This document shows, in pieces, positions 1 through 9,415 of a DNA stretch of 64,000 nt (position 1 is the first letter of the stretch; every line of letters begins with the position of its first letter). This DNA comes from Azadirachta indica. Lineage: Eukaryota > Streptophyta > Magnoliopsida > Sapindales > Meliaceae. The notes below the pieces were generated by a model, which did not search any database, had not been told where the DNA came from, and saw nothing but the letters and a program-made list of their open reading frames with translations. The position numbers and the translations under genes are program-made. The DNA is taken from assembly GCA_022749755.1 (NCBI GenBank), contig CM040450.1:8112913-8176912 (forward strand), read 5' to 3'.

Positions 1-1061
1 ATCAACCAATTGAATCGCAACACCAGTTTTATTCAAAAGTCCAAGTTTCAAAAAAACATATATAGAATATGGCATAACATTGATAAAAGCTCCTCAATCT
101 AACATGGCCTTCTCAAATCTAGTGTTACCTATTATACAAGGGATAGAGGGGATGCCTTTATTGGAATCTCAACCTCTTTACCACTTCTCCAAATGATTGC
201 ATTTGCATTTTCTCCTGAATTTACTACCTTTTGAGAAGGTAATTTCCCAGAAGTTTGCACCTCTAGCCGACTAATTGCAATTGCCATCTGACTTATTTGA
301 TTGTCCAAACTTAGAATACTGGCCCTAGTCTTTTGCTGAAATAGTTTCATCTCCTGTTAAAATTGCAAAGTATTAGTGGCAAGAAACTTGACAATATCTT
401 CTAAAGACATACCAGAATTAGAAGTTTGGCCTGGTTGTTGTCTAAGATTGGGGTTATCCCTTCATCTGGGATTATACGTGCTCAAATAGGGATCATACTT
501 CCTTTGCGGTTGTCCAAGAAAATCACTCGCAGCATTCACTTGTTCAATGGGCTCCTCTTGAAGAGTTGGGCATATATTAGTTGGATGCCCTTTTATTGAA
601 CAAATCCCACAAACCTTCACCGTTTGCATATTACCTACAGCCATTTGACGAACAAGAGAAGTCAGAATCGCAATTTGTTGTTCAAGGGAGGAAATACTTA
701 ATCATTAACATACTTTGATAGAGGGTCAAGCATAGTGCCAAATTGTTGAGAGTTGGCTGCCATATTTGCAATCAAGTTTCTTGTGTCCTAGGGAGTTTTA
801 TCCACCAAAGCTCCTCTACTAGCAGCATCAATCATATTCCTATCAGTGGGTAAAAGGCCCTCATAAAAATATTGAATAAGTAGCTACTTGCTAATTTGAT
901 GATGGGGGCAACTTGCACATAATTTCTTGAAACGTTCCCAATATTCATGTAGAGACTCTCCGTTGTACTGCCTTACACCACAAATTTCTTTTCAATTATT
1001 GGCCGCCCTCGAAGCTGGGAAATATTTCTCCAAAAACAACCTTTTCATCTCATTCCATGTG
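1..1061 (-). pseudogene. Family C (Athila/Tat-like Ty3/gypsy) gag core, zinc knuckle and start of protease
   Basis: Read on the minus strand, 1061 to about 660 encodes the conserved plant Ty3/gypsy gag core (WNEMKRLFLEKYFPASR near the top, then GESLHEYWERFKKLC). A CCHC knuckle (CGICSIKGHPTNIC) lies at about 566-613, followed by a linker (132-350). The aspartic protease start, with LD-stop-GAFINVMP in place of the usual LDLGASIN motif, lies at about 50-110. Gag packages the RNA and protease matures the polyprotein. The frame is broken by several stops, including one inside the protease active-site motif. The N-terminal gag half lies at 4667-5177; the two halves join in frame once the insertion at 1067-4661 and one GTAAT copy are removed. 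The element runs off the left edge, so its RT and integrase are outside. Confidence 0.88.
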
Positions 1062-1066
1062 GTAAT
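1062..1066. repeat. Target-site duplication GTAAT, left copy
   Basis: GTAAT directly precedes the TG of the inserted element and is repeated directly after its terminal CA at 4662-4666. A 5-bp duplication is normal for Ty3/gypsy integration. Removing the insertion and one copy gives continuous gag coding, which fixes both boundaries. Confidence 0.92.
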
Positions 1067-2447
1067 TGCTACAACTTAAAGGTTGTAACTCCCAAGTATA
1101 GGTTGTCTCAAGTAATAAAGTTCGGAAGTCCGAGTGTCGGTCCACAGGGAATATGTTATATTAAGTCTACAAGTCCAAAGGTCTAAATATTACAAATCCG
1201 AATATTCCAATGGAGTGAATTTGCTTATTATATTATTATATATTAGGGCATTAGGGATCCATTTTAATGATTTGTATAGAACTTATTCTTGATCCTTTTT
1301 TTTTAAAGAAAAATACAATTAAGAATCAAAAGAACTGATCTTAATTGGATGATGAAAACAAAACATTTAAGCACAATGAAATCAAAAGACTTACCTTTTA
1401 GTTGATGGTGAAAAACTATAAGTTGCCTTACTCTTGATATGTAGAAAATATCCAAGTATTCAATGTACCATTTGTTAACAATGAATCAAGGTTTCTAACA
1501 ATTCAAAATCACTTGCAAAATACAGTACTCAATCAATAAAAAGATTAACAATGAAGAACAAAACAAAGGATCAAAGAACAAAACTATAAAATCATCAAAA
1601 GTTCACCCTTAGCCCTAATTACGAAATTAGAAATACATCATTGAAATTCAAATTACAACAATAAAATAGAAATGGAAAACAAAACTGATCTCCCTCCTCA
1701 CTTCCATGTCTCCTTTTATATAGGTAAAACAAAAGACATTCCACATGTGTGAACATAATTTGGTCAATTTCTAATTAATCACGCTTTACCAACTTCCAAC
1801 ATATTTTTGACCATGAAAATCACCGAATTTCGTAAAGTATCCTTCTTCAAAGTTGTAGGTGGATGACTCATCTTTCTAATGGTCTATATCTCGCTCTTAT
1901 TTCTATTTTAGACCATGAGTTGTGCTGAAAATAGGCAGAAATGTTCAAGTCACATTTTTTCACCGCCCTTCTAGAATGATAGCTCTTTTTGGTAACCTAC
2001 CAGTTAAAATTTGAGAAGTACAAAACATAAACAATTTAGATCCCTTTCTCAGCTTTCTAGATCACCCAACCACGTAATTTTTCGTTACATATTTAGGGAG
2101 ATACGGCCCAAATACGGAAGCATGTTGGGCTGGTTCAAAGATGCGCTTGAGTTCTGTTAAAGCCCAATTTCGTCCCACTAATTGCTCGAACTGGTCCAAC
2201 CTTTGGCTTACAAAGTTTTGAAATGATGAGTTTATGTTTGTCTAGCCGAAGAATCGTATCAATTGATAATTTGGATTGAAAAATACGCTCATTATACGAA
2301 AGTTGCGCAAAATCAACTATTTAGTCCAATTCATGTTTTACAATTCAATATAAAGGAATATGCTTCATTATTGGGGAATAGAAGGACATTATTAAGTGTA
2401 AATCATAATATTTCTCTTGATAAACCTACACTTTTAAACATTCATCA
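1067..2447 (-). repeat. 3' LTR of the LOG-carrying element
   Basis: Plus-strand ends are TGCTACAACTT and AAACATTCATCA, so in element sense it runs TGATGAATG to GTAGCA. The first 86 bases in element sense (2447-2362) match 4661-4576 exactly, which identifies it as an LTR. It is 1381 bp long and AT-rich, with no credible reading frame; a 69-codon frame at 2263-2472 straddles its edge and is not a gene. Confidence 0.85.
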
Positions 2448-3603
2448 CACCCACCAACCAGCTTATTACTAGTCCCTAGTAATATAAGCAATATCATTTA
2501 TAGTTGATTTATAGAATTTACATTCAAAGTAAAAATCATTCTTTTCCTTTTCATCTTCTCAAAATAAACAAACTCTCACTTAAAAATTTACTATATATGT
2601 GCCAAATACTCATCAGTTGAATTAATAAACCTTCTTTTTTTTTTTTTTACAACTAATACATGTTATGGGACTTAATTAGAATCAAACAACATTGGTTCTA
2701 AATTTTGTCAAGGTAAACATCTTTGGGCAAAGATTATTTCTATCTCCATTTATTTATTTTTTTTTTGTGCATAACCTAACCCATGTAGCGAGCTTTGGGC
2801 CAATAACTCCCAGACCAGTTGGTCTTAGGGTATTAGGTATTAAAACACCCCTACGGGCTTAATTACTCGAGTTAAGGCTATGAACTTATTCATATCAAAA
2901 TTTTACCGTTTTACGCGAACATTCACTGCTGATTAGGTAAGAAGCCTGGTTACTAAGTAAAAGTTTTGATTAGAATTCTTATTTATTTATTTTGTTTTTA
3001 ACTTTTTTTTTTTTTTTTTATATATTTTTTTTTTTTTGGAGATTTTTTTTTTGAACCCTTAGTTGCTACCTTTGACAAAATTAAAGAGCTCAAATATTGT
3101 AAAATTTCAATATGTCATCCACAATCATGTATTAAAGTGTGTGTGTGATAGATGGTTTATAAATATTTTACTGAATGAGTATTTGAGCATAATTTATTAT
3201 GTGATGATGATGTGAGAATTTGTATATTTGATCAACTCAAAAGAAAGTGAATGATAAATTCTTTGTTATGAAATTCAAAAATCAAAACAAATGATAGTGC
3301 ATACCTACTAAGATGTGTCTCAGGAGTAAGATTACTCCTTACTCTACCATCCATACAAATTATGAATCTAATAATTTTTTTTTTAGTTGTATATAAAAAA
3401 AAATGGTTACTTATGTCAACTACACTCCCCCCAACCTGATTGCAACATTGTCCCCAATGTTTAAATGTAAAGAGGTACAGTATGGAGAATATTATCTGAG
3501 ATAGTAGTTATTGAAACACAAGTAAAACCTGAAACAAACTTAAGCAAAAATAACGAAAAAAAATAACAAAATGCAATGAGTAGAAAAAAAGAGATAAGAA
3601 AAG
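2448..3603 (-). other. Noncoding tail of the LOG carrier (post-coding region to polypurine tract)
   Basis: There is no gene here. In element sense the tail carries a hairpin motif and a run of six Gs (3425-3460), long homopolymer tracts (T-runs on the plus strand around 2635-2650, 2755-2766 and 3004-3052), and a G-rich stretch (GGTTGGTGGGTG) touching the LTR at 2448-2459 that is a plausible plus-strand primer. The block at about 2785-2960 has ordinary base composition and no repeat partner in this window. The hairpin plus G-tract order is the one seen after pol in Athila/Tat-type elements, which is why I orient the carrier minus. Confidence 0.6.
3445..3460 (-). other. Hairpin motif ACATTGGGGACAATGT (element sense)
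   Basis: In element sense this reads as a perfect 6-bp stem (ACATTG/CAATGT) closed by GGGA, which fits the GNRA tetraloop pattern. The same motif with a 5-bp stem occurs at 40919-40934, shortly after the pol stop of the family C copy. Its position between coding sequence and 3' LTR is shared; its function is unknown to me. Confidence 0.6.
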
Positions 3604-4254
3604 TTACAAATGAAACGACAAATCCAGCTTTCGCTTTTTACTGCTTTCACTTGACCATTCTAATCGTGCCATTGTTGGATCTGGTTCATAGACAAAGTTC
3701 TGCAACTGATTGATCAAGTCAATAGCAATCGGAGCAGAAATGAGGAGTTTGTGAGCCATCTGTGAAATAAAATTCTGTTCTACAGCATGATCAAGAAAAG
3801 ACAACAACTTGTTAAAGAAACCATTAACATTTAACAATCCTATGGGTTTTTGATGAACGGTGAGTTCTGCCCAAGATGCAATTTGAAAAATTTCTTCTAA
3901 GGTCCCAAAACCATCTGGTAAGGCAATAAAAACATCTGCAGAATGAAGCATTGTAGCAATTCTTTCATGCATTGTTGAGACCATTAGTTCTTCTCCAATT
4001 GTTTTGCCAGTTATGTTACCTGCAGATAAAGCCTTCGGTATGATACCTATGACTTCACTTCCTCCTATATGTGCGGCAGTTGACACACACCCTATTAACC
4101 CAAGGCTACCTCCTCCATACACTAGGTTAAATTTTCGCTCAGCTAAAACTCGACCCAGGTTGTCTGCTGCTTTTACAAACTCTTCACCTTTCCCAGAACT
4201 TGACCCACAAAAAACACAAATAGTTTTAATTTAATAAGCAGAAGCTCCTTTCAT
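3604..4254 (-). pseudogene. LOG-type cytokinin riboside 5'-monophosphate phosphoribohydrolase, intronless copy with early stop
   Basis: LOG enzymes release free cytokinin base from its riboside monophosphate. The minus frame runs 216 codons from the ATG at 4254-4252 to the TAA at 3606-3604, about normal LOG length, with one internal TAA at codon 8 (4233-4231). Order of motifs: ICVFCGSSSGKG (about 11-22), VYGGGSLGL (45-53), MHERIATM (95-102), PDGFGTLEE (113-121) and a GLLNVNGFF region. The signature PGGxGTxxE has Asp for its first Gly (GAT for GGT). Plant LOG genes normally have several introns across this region, whereas here it is one exon, so the copy was probably made from spliced RNA. No poly(A) follows the stop. 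It lies in the same sense as the carrier element. The C-terminal tail (SSKKRKLDLSFHL) suggests a LOG10-like paralogue, but that is a guess. Not expected to make active enzyme unless translation starts downstream. Confidence 0.88.
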
Positions 4255-4575
4255 TTTTTTTTTTTGCAGTTTTTTTACCCTCGTCAGTGATTCAAATTTC
4301 TTATGAAAATAAAGAAGTGAGGTCCTGCATTTATACAACTTAAAGAGAATGCATTAATGAAACCAATAGAGGTAAGCCAGCTGTTGTCATAAAAGTTAAA
4401 ATTTAAAAATGTAAAAATGTCAAAGATAACAGCTAATATAGGAATCTAAAACATAAAAAATTTCAACAATGACAGCTAAAAGTAAATATTTATAGATAGT
4501 TGTGACTGTGGCTCACATCTTCCTCTGGTTTTACGTCTAGTAACGGCTTAAACGCCCTCTATGGGTCGAGGATTG
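4255..4575 (-). other. Sequence of unknown origin upstream of the LOG copy
   Basis: This holds 321 bases between the LTR remnant and the LOG start codon, without an open frame. The start codon is immediately preceded in sense by a run of eleven A. The stretch could be LOG 5' UTR or promoter sequence, or element leader; I cannot tell. No primer-binding site was found here, so the expected junction of 5' LTR and primer site has been lost. Confidence 0.45.
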
Positions 4576-4661
4576 GCTTCATTATTGGGGAATAGAAGGA
4601 CATTATTAAGTGTAAATCATAATATTTCTCTTGATAAACCTACACTTTTAAACATTCATCA
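4576..4661 (-). repeat. 5' LTR remnant (86 bp) of the LOG carrier
   Basis: Identical base for base to 2362-2447. It retains only the beginning of U3 in element sense. Similarity stops abruptly at 4576, where unrelated sequence begins, so most of the 5' LTR and the primer site were deleted or never copied. Confidence 0.88.
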
Positions 4662-4666
4662 GTAAT
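4662..4666. repeat. Target-site duplication GTAAT, right copy
   Basis: This is the partner of the GTAAT at 1062-1066. It lies between the terminal CA of the inserted element and the continuing gag sequence of the C element. Confidence 0.92.
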
Positions 4667-5177
4667 ACTCCCAGAAGGTAGATAATAGAGCCAATCATTA
4701 GCTAAGTCCATCAAAGAAAATGAAAAAGCTCTTCATTTAATTTGCTCTTCAGTCACCCCTGTGGGTTTCATACTCCTGCATACCACATGAAGCTCCTTTA
4801 GATGCTTGTGACGATCTTCACCTGCAAGGCCACAAAAAGTGGACAGGAGATGTATTAGTCTAGATTTTAACTCATAAGTAGTAGTAGCATCTAAAGTATG
4901 GAAAGTTATGCATAAGGGTTGCTAATTCAAATCCACGAAAAGTGGGCAGGAGATGTATTAGGCTAGATTTTAACTCAAAAGTAGTAGTAGCATCTAAAGT
5001 AGGGAAATTTATGCATGAGGGTTGCTGATTCAAATCAAGGGCAACAAGCTCTTTCAAAGTTCGATTACCAGCCATAAATTCCTCCTCTTCTAAATTAGAA
5101 TTGCTAGCAAATATGGAATCAGGAGCTAAATTTTTCACTTCAGAATTTCTCCGAGCTTCTCTCCTTAACCTGCACAA
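4667..5177 (-). pseudogene. Family C gag, N-terminal half
   Basis: On the minus strand the frame from about 5177 reads into MAGNRTLKEL (ATG at 5075-5073), FELKSSLIHLLPTFRG and, after a frame change, HKHLKELHVVC and WLYYLPSGS, ending at the LOG-carrier insertion. This is the usual start of gag in Athila/Tat-like elements. The frame is broken by a 103-bp tandem duplication (4830-4932 and 4933-5035), which is not a multiple of three. Coding resumes at 1061. It belongs with the primer site at 5424-5442 and the LTR at 5448-6757. Confidence 0.87.
4830..5035 (-). repeat. 103-bp tandem duplication inside family C gag
   Basis: The two copies start with CCACAAAAAGTGG (4830) and CCACGAAAAGTGG (4933) and differ at only a handful of sites. 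The period of 103 bp shifts the reading frame. Each copy spans the codons around the LLPTF region of gag. Confidence 0.9.
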
Positions 5178-5423
5178 AGTTTTCTCTATTTCTCAATTAT
5201 ACTACAAATCACCTTGATTAGAAGATCGAGTTATAATCATAAACAATCAAGGAAACTCTAATAAACTATTAAAAAAAAAAGACAAAGTAAATCAGGAAAA
5301 ATCTATAGTAATGGAAATAAATAAAAAATTCTACCCTAAAACACAATCAAAGTGATATTTTCTTCTCTTTTTTTTTTAAGAATAAAATAAGGATCACAAA
5401 TAGCATGAAAGTCAACTAAAAAA
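5178..5423 (-). other. Untranslated leader of the family C element
   Basis: AT-rich sequence between primer site and gag with no gene. Poly-A/T tracts occur near 5270-5280 and 5369-5378. Confidence 0.6.
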
Positions 5424-5442
5424 CTTCCTGGCAACGGCGCCA
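5424..5442 (-). other. Primer-binding site, tRNA-Asp type
   Basis: In element sense the site reads TGGCGCCGTTGCCAGGA, complementary to the 3' end of plant tRNA-Asp (ends CCCCGGCAACGGCGCCA) with two mismatches. It lies 5 nt beyond the LTR end. This tRNA is typical of Athila/Tat elements and separates family C from the other families here. Confidence 0.88.
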
Positions 5443-5447
5443 AAATT

Positions 5448-6757
5448 TGGTATGTTGTTGCAAACAACCAAAAGTAAAATTTTAAACTCTTAAACAAGAT
5501 ACATATAGTGGTGCGAGTAATGATCGTTCCTACAGAAAGTATCTAGCCTAATTTTATACCTATGTGAACAAGGATTTGGGGGGGTGTTTGAATATAAAGA
5601 AAACGGTTTTAAGAAAACAACTAAGGAAAAATTCAAATTGAAATATCAAAATCAATCAAAAGAACAAAACTTGGTCTAAGTCAACATCCACCATCGAAAT
5701 TTTACAATTGATATCAATATTAAAATATATCAATTTACACTTTGAATATTCACTGTTGGAGCTATTTTTCCTATCTCTTTTTAGTCGTAATCAATTAGAA
5801 AATAAATGATCTAATCAACCCTCACTACTAAATAACCCAAAAAAAGTCCTAAAGGTTTAATTTAGTAGCAGCTTTAAGAATTAGAGAGATCAATAAATGT
5901 AAACAACGAAGCATAAGCAGTTGCATTTAGTTTAGTTGAACATTCTTTCTAAGATCTAATAATTTCTGACGCAACAAATCATTAAATCCTAATTGCTTCA
6001 CAAATCAGAGGAATCAAACAATTACGGATTTGATATCTGGCCTGACAGTAGATTGCAACAAATAATAAACTAGTAGGCCTCCTAGTAATTAAACTAGACA
6101 ATCATGAAAATAGTCGCAGAAGAATATTCATTACTCGAGCATAAATTAAACGATAAGAATTAAATTAAATCTCACAGTTTTATTAATTCTAAGACTTCCG
6201 TTTCCTTCGAGAAGAGAGAGAGGGGTGCCCGTGTACCAGATCTGAAATATTAAAAACAAATATGACTAATTAAGGAAAAATATTAAAAACAAAATAAAAT
6301 CTTAATGTAAATAAGAGGGTCGTGATTTTAGCTATAATTTCCGTATATCAAATCTAAAAACTTTCAAAAATAAATCGCATTAAATTTGTGTATTAGAATT
6401 GTGGGCTAAGGAACATTCTAGAGCGCTAATTACACAGATGTAGCAACTTCGAGCCCAAATTCATCCTTTATGCAACCAAAATCTGTCAAAACTCAAAACA
6501 TGAAAGTTGTAGATCCTTTTCTTATTGTTGTATAGCATCTTGAATCATCTCAATTTGACTTGGATGAGAAAGTTATTCTCAGATTACAAAGCGATGTCGA
6601 AACTATCCAAAATCTTGCAATTAGCTTCGTTTCGTACTTAATGTCTTCATTTACATCCTAAATTTAAATATGAGAATAATGAGTACATTTAAGAACTAAA
6701 TAAGTATAAAGAACTAAAAAATTAAGGGAGAAATATATGGCATTCTACATTTTATCA
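5448..6757 (-). repeat. 5' LTR of family C element (half 1)
   Basis: This is a 1310-bp LTR. Plus-strand ends are TGGTATGTTG and TTTTATCA, so it runs TGAT...ACCA in element sense. It is homologous over its whole length to 37496-38753. The left end abuts the tRNA-Asp primer site, and the right end is followed by AAAGA and D-element gag. Many differences from the other copy indicate age. Confidence 0.88.
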
Positions 6758-6762
6758 AAAGA
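6758..6762. repeat. Target-site duplication AAAGA next to the C 5' LTR
   Basis: AAAGA lies between the C LTR and D gag coding. The same AAAGA flanks the outer end of the other C LTR at 37491-37495, where D gag stops at exactly the matching codon. Confidence 0.75.
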
Positions 6763-7799
6763 GTTATGATTGTGTTGGAGAATGGAGAAATAGAAAGTGC
6801 TAGCTTAGGTGAGGATGAGATGCTACCATTGGAGAATTGTTCTGATGTTGAAGTTGAGGAACTTGTGCATAGAGATTTTGTTGGTTACAAGGAGAGCCCT
6901 AAATATACAGTTTAAGGATGATGTTGATGAGGAGCAATGTGAGCATACTTTTTACACAAGATGCCATGTGAACAATGAGGTATCTACTACGGTCATTGAT
7001 AGTGAAAGTTGTACTAATGTTGCTAGTATTTTGTTGGTAGATAAGCTGAATTTGGATACCATAAAGTATCCTAAACTATACAAATTGCAATGGCTGAATG
7101 AATGTGGAGAAGTAAGGGTGACCAAGTAAGCTCTAGTTTCCTTTTCAATCGGCAAGTATAAGGATGAAGTTCTGTGTGATATGGCTCCAATGCATGCTGG
7201 TCATATATTGCTTGGCCGATCATGACAGTTTGATCAGAAGGTTACACATGATGGGTATAAAAATCATTATTCTTTTATAATGAATAATCGACCTATTGTA
7301 TTAACCCCTCTCAAACCTTTGCAAACTTATGAAAATCAAATTAGGATAGGAAGAGAGTGCAAAATGAGAAAAGAACAAATGTGTGAGCAAGAGGAAAAGA
7401 AAAAGAAAGAAAGTGAACAACCAAAAGCAAAGAGAACAAGTGAAATTGAGAGGAAAAGTGCAAGTAGAAAAAGTGAGGTCGAGAGAAAAATTAGAGAGAA
7501 AAGTAAGGGAATGAGTGTATTTGTTGAAAAAAATAAGGTTAAGAGTATCATAATTGCAAGGCAGCAACTACTTGTACTTATGTACAAGGATATTTATTTT
7601 TCTACCAATGACCTTAACCTCTCTTTGCCTAATGCTGTTGTATCTTTATTATAGGAGTTTGCGGACCTATTTCCTGAGGAGATTTCCCATAGATTACCTC
7701 CCTTAAGAAGTATTAAGCATCAAATAGACTTCATATTCGGTTCTACCATACCAAATAGACTTGTTTATAGAGCAAATCTCGAGGAAATGAAGGAGATCC
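6763..7799 (+). pseudogene. Family D protease, charged linker and N-terminus of RT
   Basis: The frame opens with VMIVLENGE, as in the D copy at 51943. Protease follows at about 6940-7250, with active-site region VIDSESCTNVAS (6992 onward), where Asp-Ser-Glu replaces the Asp-Gly-Gly seen in families A and B. HAGHILLGRS with a stop in place of Trp comes next. A Lys/Glu-rich linker (about 7350-7530) precedes FADLFPEEISHRLPPL, the usual start of RT. Several stops are present (for example TAG at about 7652 in place of Gln). The antisense frames in the linker are compositional shadows. Confidence 0.84.
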
Positions 7800-8733
7800 A
7801 AAGGCAAGCAAAATCTAGAGTTAAATCACATGGCTTGTATACCTTTTTACTAGTGTCTACCCAACCTTGGATTAATATTTTTATGAATTTTGTTTTAGGG
7901 TTACCAAAGTCTCAAAGTGGTAAGAATAGCACATTCGTTGTTGTTGATAGGTTTAGTAAAATTGCTTATTTCATTGCATGTTCTAAAACTAATGATGTAA
8001 CACATATTGCTGACTTATTCTTTAAAAAAGTTGTTCGTTTGCATGGTTTGCTTGACAATAGTCAGTGACAGAGATGTTAAGATCTTAAGTCATTTTTGGA
8101 ATAAATTAGGAATTAAACTCTTGCTTTCTACTATTGCACATCCGCAAATGGATGATCAAACTGAAGTAGTTAATAGGATACTCACTATTTTATTGCGTGC
8201 TATCATTTAAAAAAACTTAAAGCAATGGGAGAAATGTTTGCCACATATTGAGTTTGCATATAATAGGTCTGTTCATTCTACTACTTGTTTTTCACCTTTT
8301 AAAATTGTTTATGAATTTAATCCTTTAACTCCTGTGGATATTTTACTTTTGCCCACTAATGAACATGCTAATCTTGATGGTAACAAAAAAACAGATTTTG
8401 TGAAGGATATACATGCCAAAGTTCGAGCTAATATTGAAAAGAAGAATGAGTAATTCGCTAAGCAAGCTAATAAGGGGTGTTTAAAGGTTGTTTTTGAACC
8501 TGGAGATTGGGTTTGGGTGCATACGTGTAAGGAGAGTTTTTGACACAAAAGAAATCGAAAATACAGCTTAGAAGAGATGAACTATTTCAAGTCTTGGAGA
8601 GAATCAATGATAATGCCTACAAACTAGATTTACCAGACAACTATGGTAATGTTAGTGCGACTTTTAATATTGCTGATCTATCTTTATTTGATGTACGTGA
8701 TTCGAGGACGAATTCTTTCGAGGGAGGGAATAA
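7800..8733 (+). pseudogene. Family D integrase core and C-terminal domain
   Basis: The catalytic core starts near 7870 with the first-Asp region reading MNFVLGLP, so the first DDE aspartate is Asn. SDRDVK (about 8069) holds the second Asp and QTEVVNR (about 8157) the Glu. A frameshift lies near 8060. The C-terminal domain follows (FEPGDWVW, then NAYKLDLPDNYG and [12 protein letters not shown]) with no chromodomain. A purine-rich tract (GAGGGAGGGAATAA, about 8720-8733) abuts the LTR and is the likely plus-strand primer. Confidence 0.86.
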
Positions 8734-9415
8734 TGGAGATCGAGGCGTTAGCCAAATGGTTCAAGCTAATATTCTTAAATATTTTCAAGATCTTTTGCAA
8801 GAAATCAGTGGTCCAATGATTAGGGTGAGCAGAAAAGTGGATGAAAGAGACTTTACAAGACTTAATCATAGAAGTGCATGACAAAAAGACTATTTTAGAA
8901 GATTCTGAGGCTGTTCTAAAAGTTTTAAAAGCCTCACAAAAAATAATTACTTTTCTTTATGTGAAAGAATAAGAATAGCCCTGCACTACTAAATCCTAAT
9001 GTCACATGGAAAAATTAGAGTTTTAAAGATTCCTTATTTGGTTTACATTATTTACTTTATATAGAATTAGTTTCTGAATTTTTTTAGAAATGGTATGTTT
9101 CCTAATTAGATTAGGATTTTATTTTTCTATTTTATTTGGGGTTTCTATTCCTATTTATGCTCGGATTTCTATTCTTACTTAATTTTAAAAACTGATGTTT
9201 TTATACCTATATAAAAGTTACTACTATGTAAACGAATAATCATCACATCATTAATAATATTGAAATATTTTGAGTAAGTGTAACTTTGCTTTCTTGTGTT
9301 CTTGGTAGAATACAATATCCTGACTTATTAAAGAAATGATCAACCTTTGTGTTCTTGTGCGCATAACAATTGATTTAAGAGTTCTTAGAACAGGTCATCT
9401 AATGGGTTCTTATCA
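8734..9415 (+). repeat. 3' LTR of family D element
   Basis: This 682-bp LTR runs from TGGAGATCG to GGTTCTTATCA. It is homologous to 47871-48624 and 63464-64000 (both minus). A TATA-like box (CCTATATAAAAG) lies near 9207. The gag-pol C-terminus reads slightly into it. Confidence 0.87.

Larger units (their letters stand above)
1067..4661 (-). mobile_element. Non-autonomous LTR retrotransposon carrying a LOG gene copy
   Basis: A 3595-bp insertion bounded by TG...CA and a perfect 5-bp target duplication, lying in the gag of a family C element. In element sense (minus) it has an 86-bp remnant of the 5' LTR (4661-4576), about 320 bp of unknown sequence, a LOG-family coding copy (4254-3604), a noncoding tail with the ACATTGGGGACAATGT hairpin and G-rich tract found after pol in C-type elements, a G-rich polypurine-like stretch, and a full 1381-bp 3' LTR. 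I see no gag, protease, RT or integrase and no primer site, so it needed another element's proteins to move, and in this form it cannot be copied again. The 86-bp LTR overlap is identical between the two ends, which suggests a fairly recent insertion. Confidence 0.85.
6758..9415 (+). mobile_element. Family D element, 3' portion, RT deleted
   Basis: This runs from the end of the gag zinc-knuckle region through protease, a charged linker and the first codons of RT, then jumps directly to the C-terminal half of integrase and a 3' LTR. About 2 kb (RT, RNase H and the integrase zinc finger) is missing, and the deletion falls in the 7-base word AGGCAAG shared by both break regions in the related copy at 47871-64000. 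The 5' boundary is the C insertion point; the matching 5' gag half is found at 29387-29822 and 37025-37495. Confidence 0.85.

Noticed and set aside
2263..2472. 69-codon plus frame
   Set aside because: It straddles the LTR edge of the LOG carrier, has no homolog pattern, and its 3' part is repeated in the other LTR end.
4004..4234. 76-codon plus frame opposite the LOG copy
   Set aside because: Antisense shadow of the LOG coding sequence.
3604..4254. Functional LOG gene
   Set aside because: Stop at codon 8, altered PGGxGTxxE motif, no introns and position inside a transposon.
8660..8881. Chromodomain at the end of integrase
   Set aside because: The sequence after the TFNIADLS motif is short and runs into the LTR without aromatic-cage-like spacing, in all four families with this pol type.
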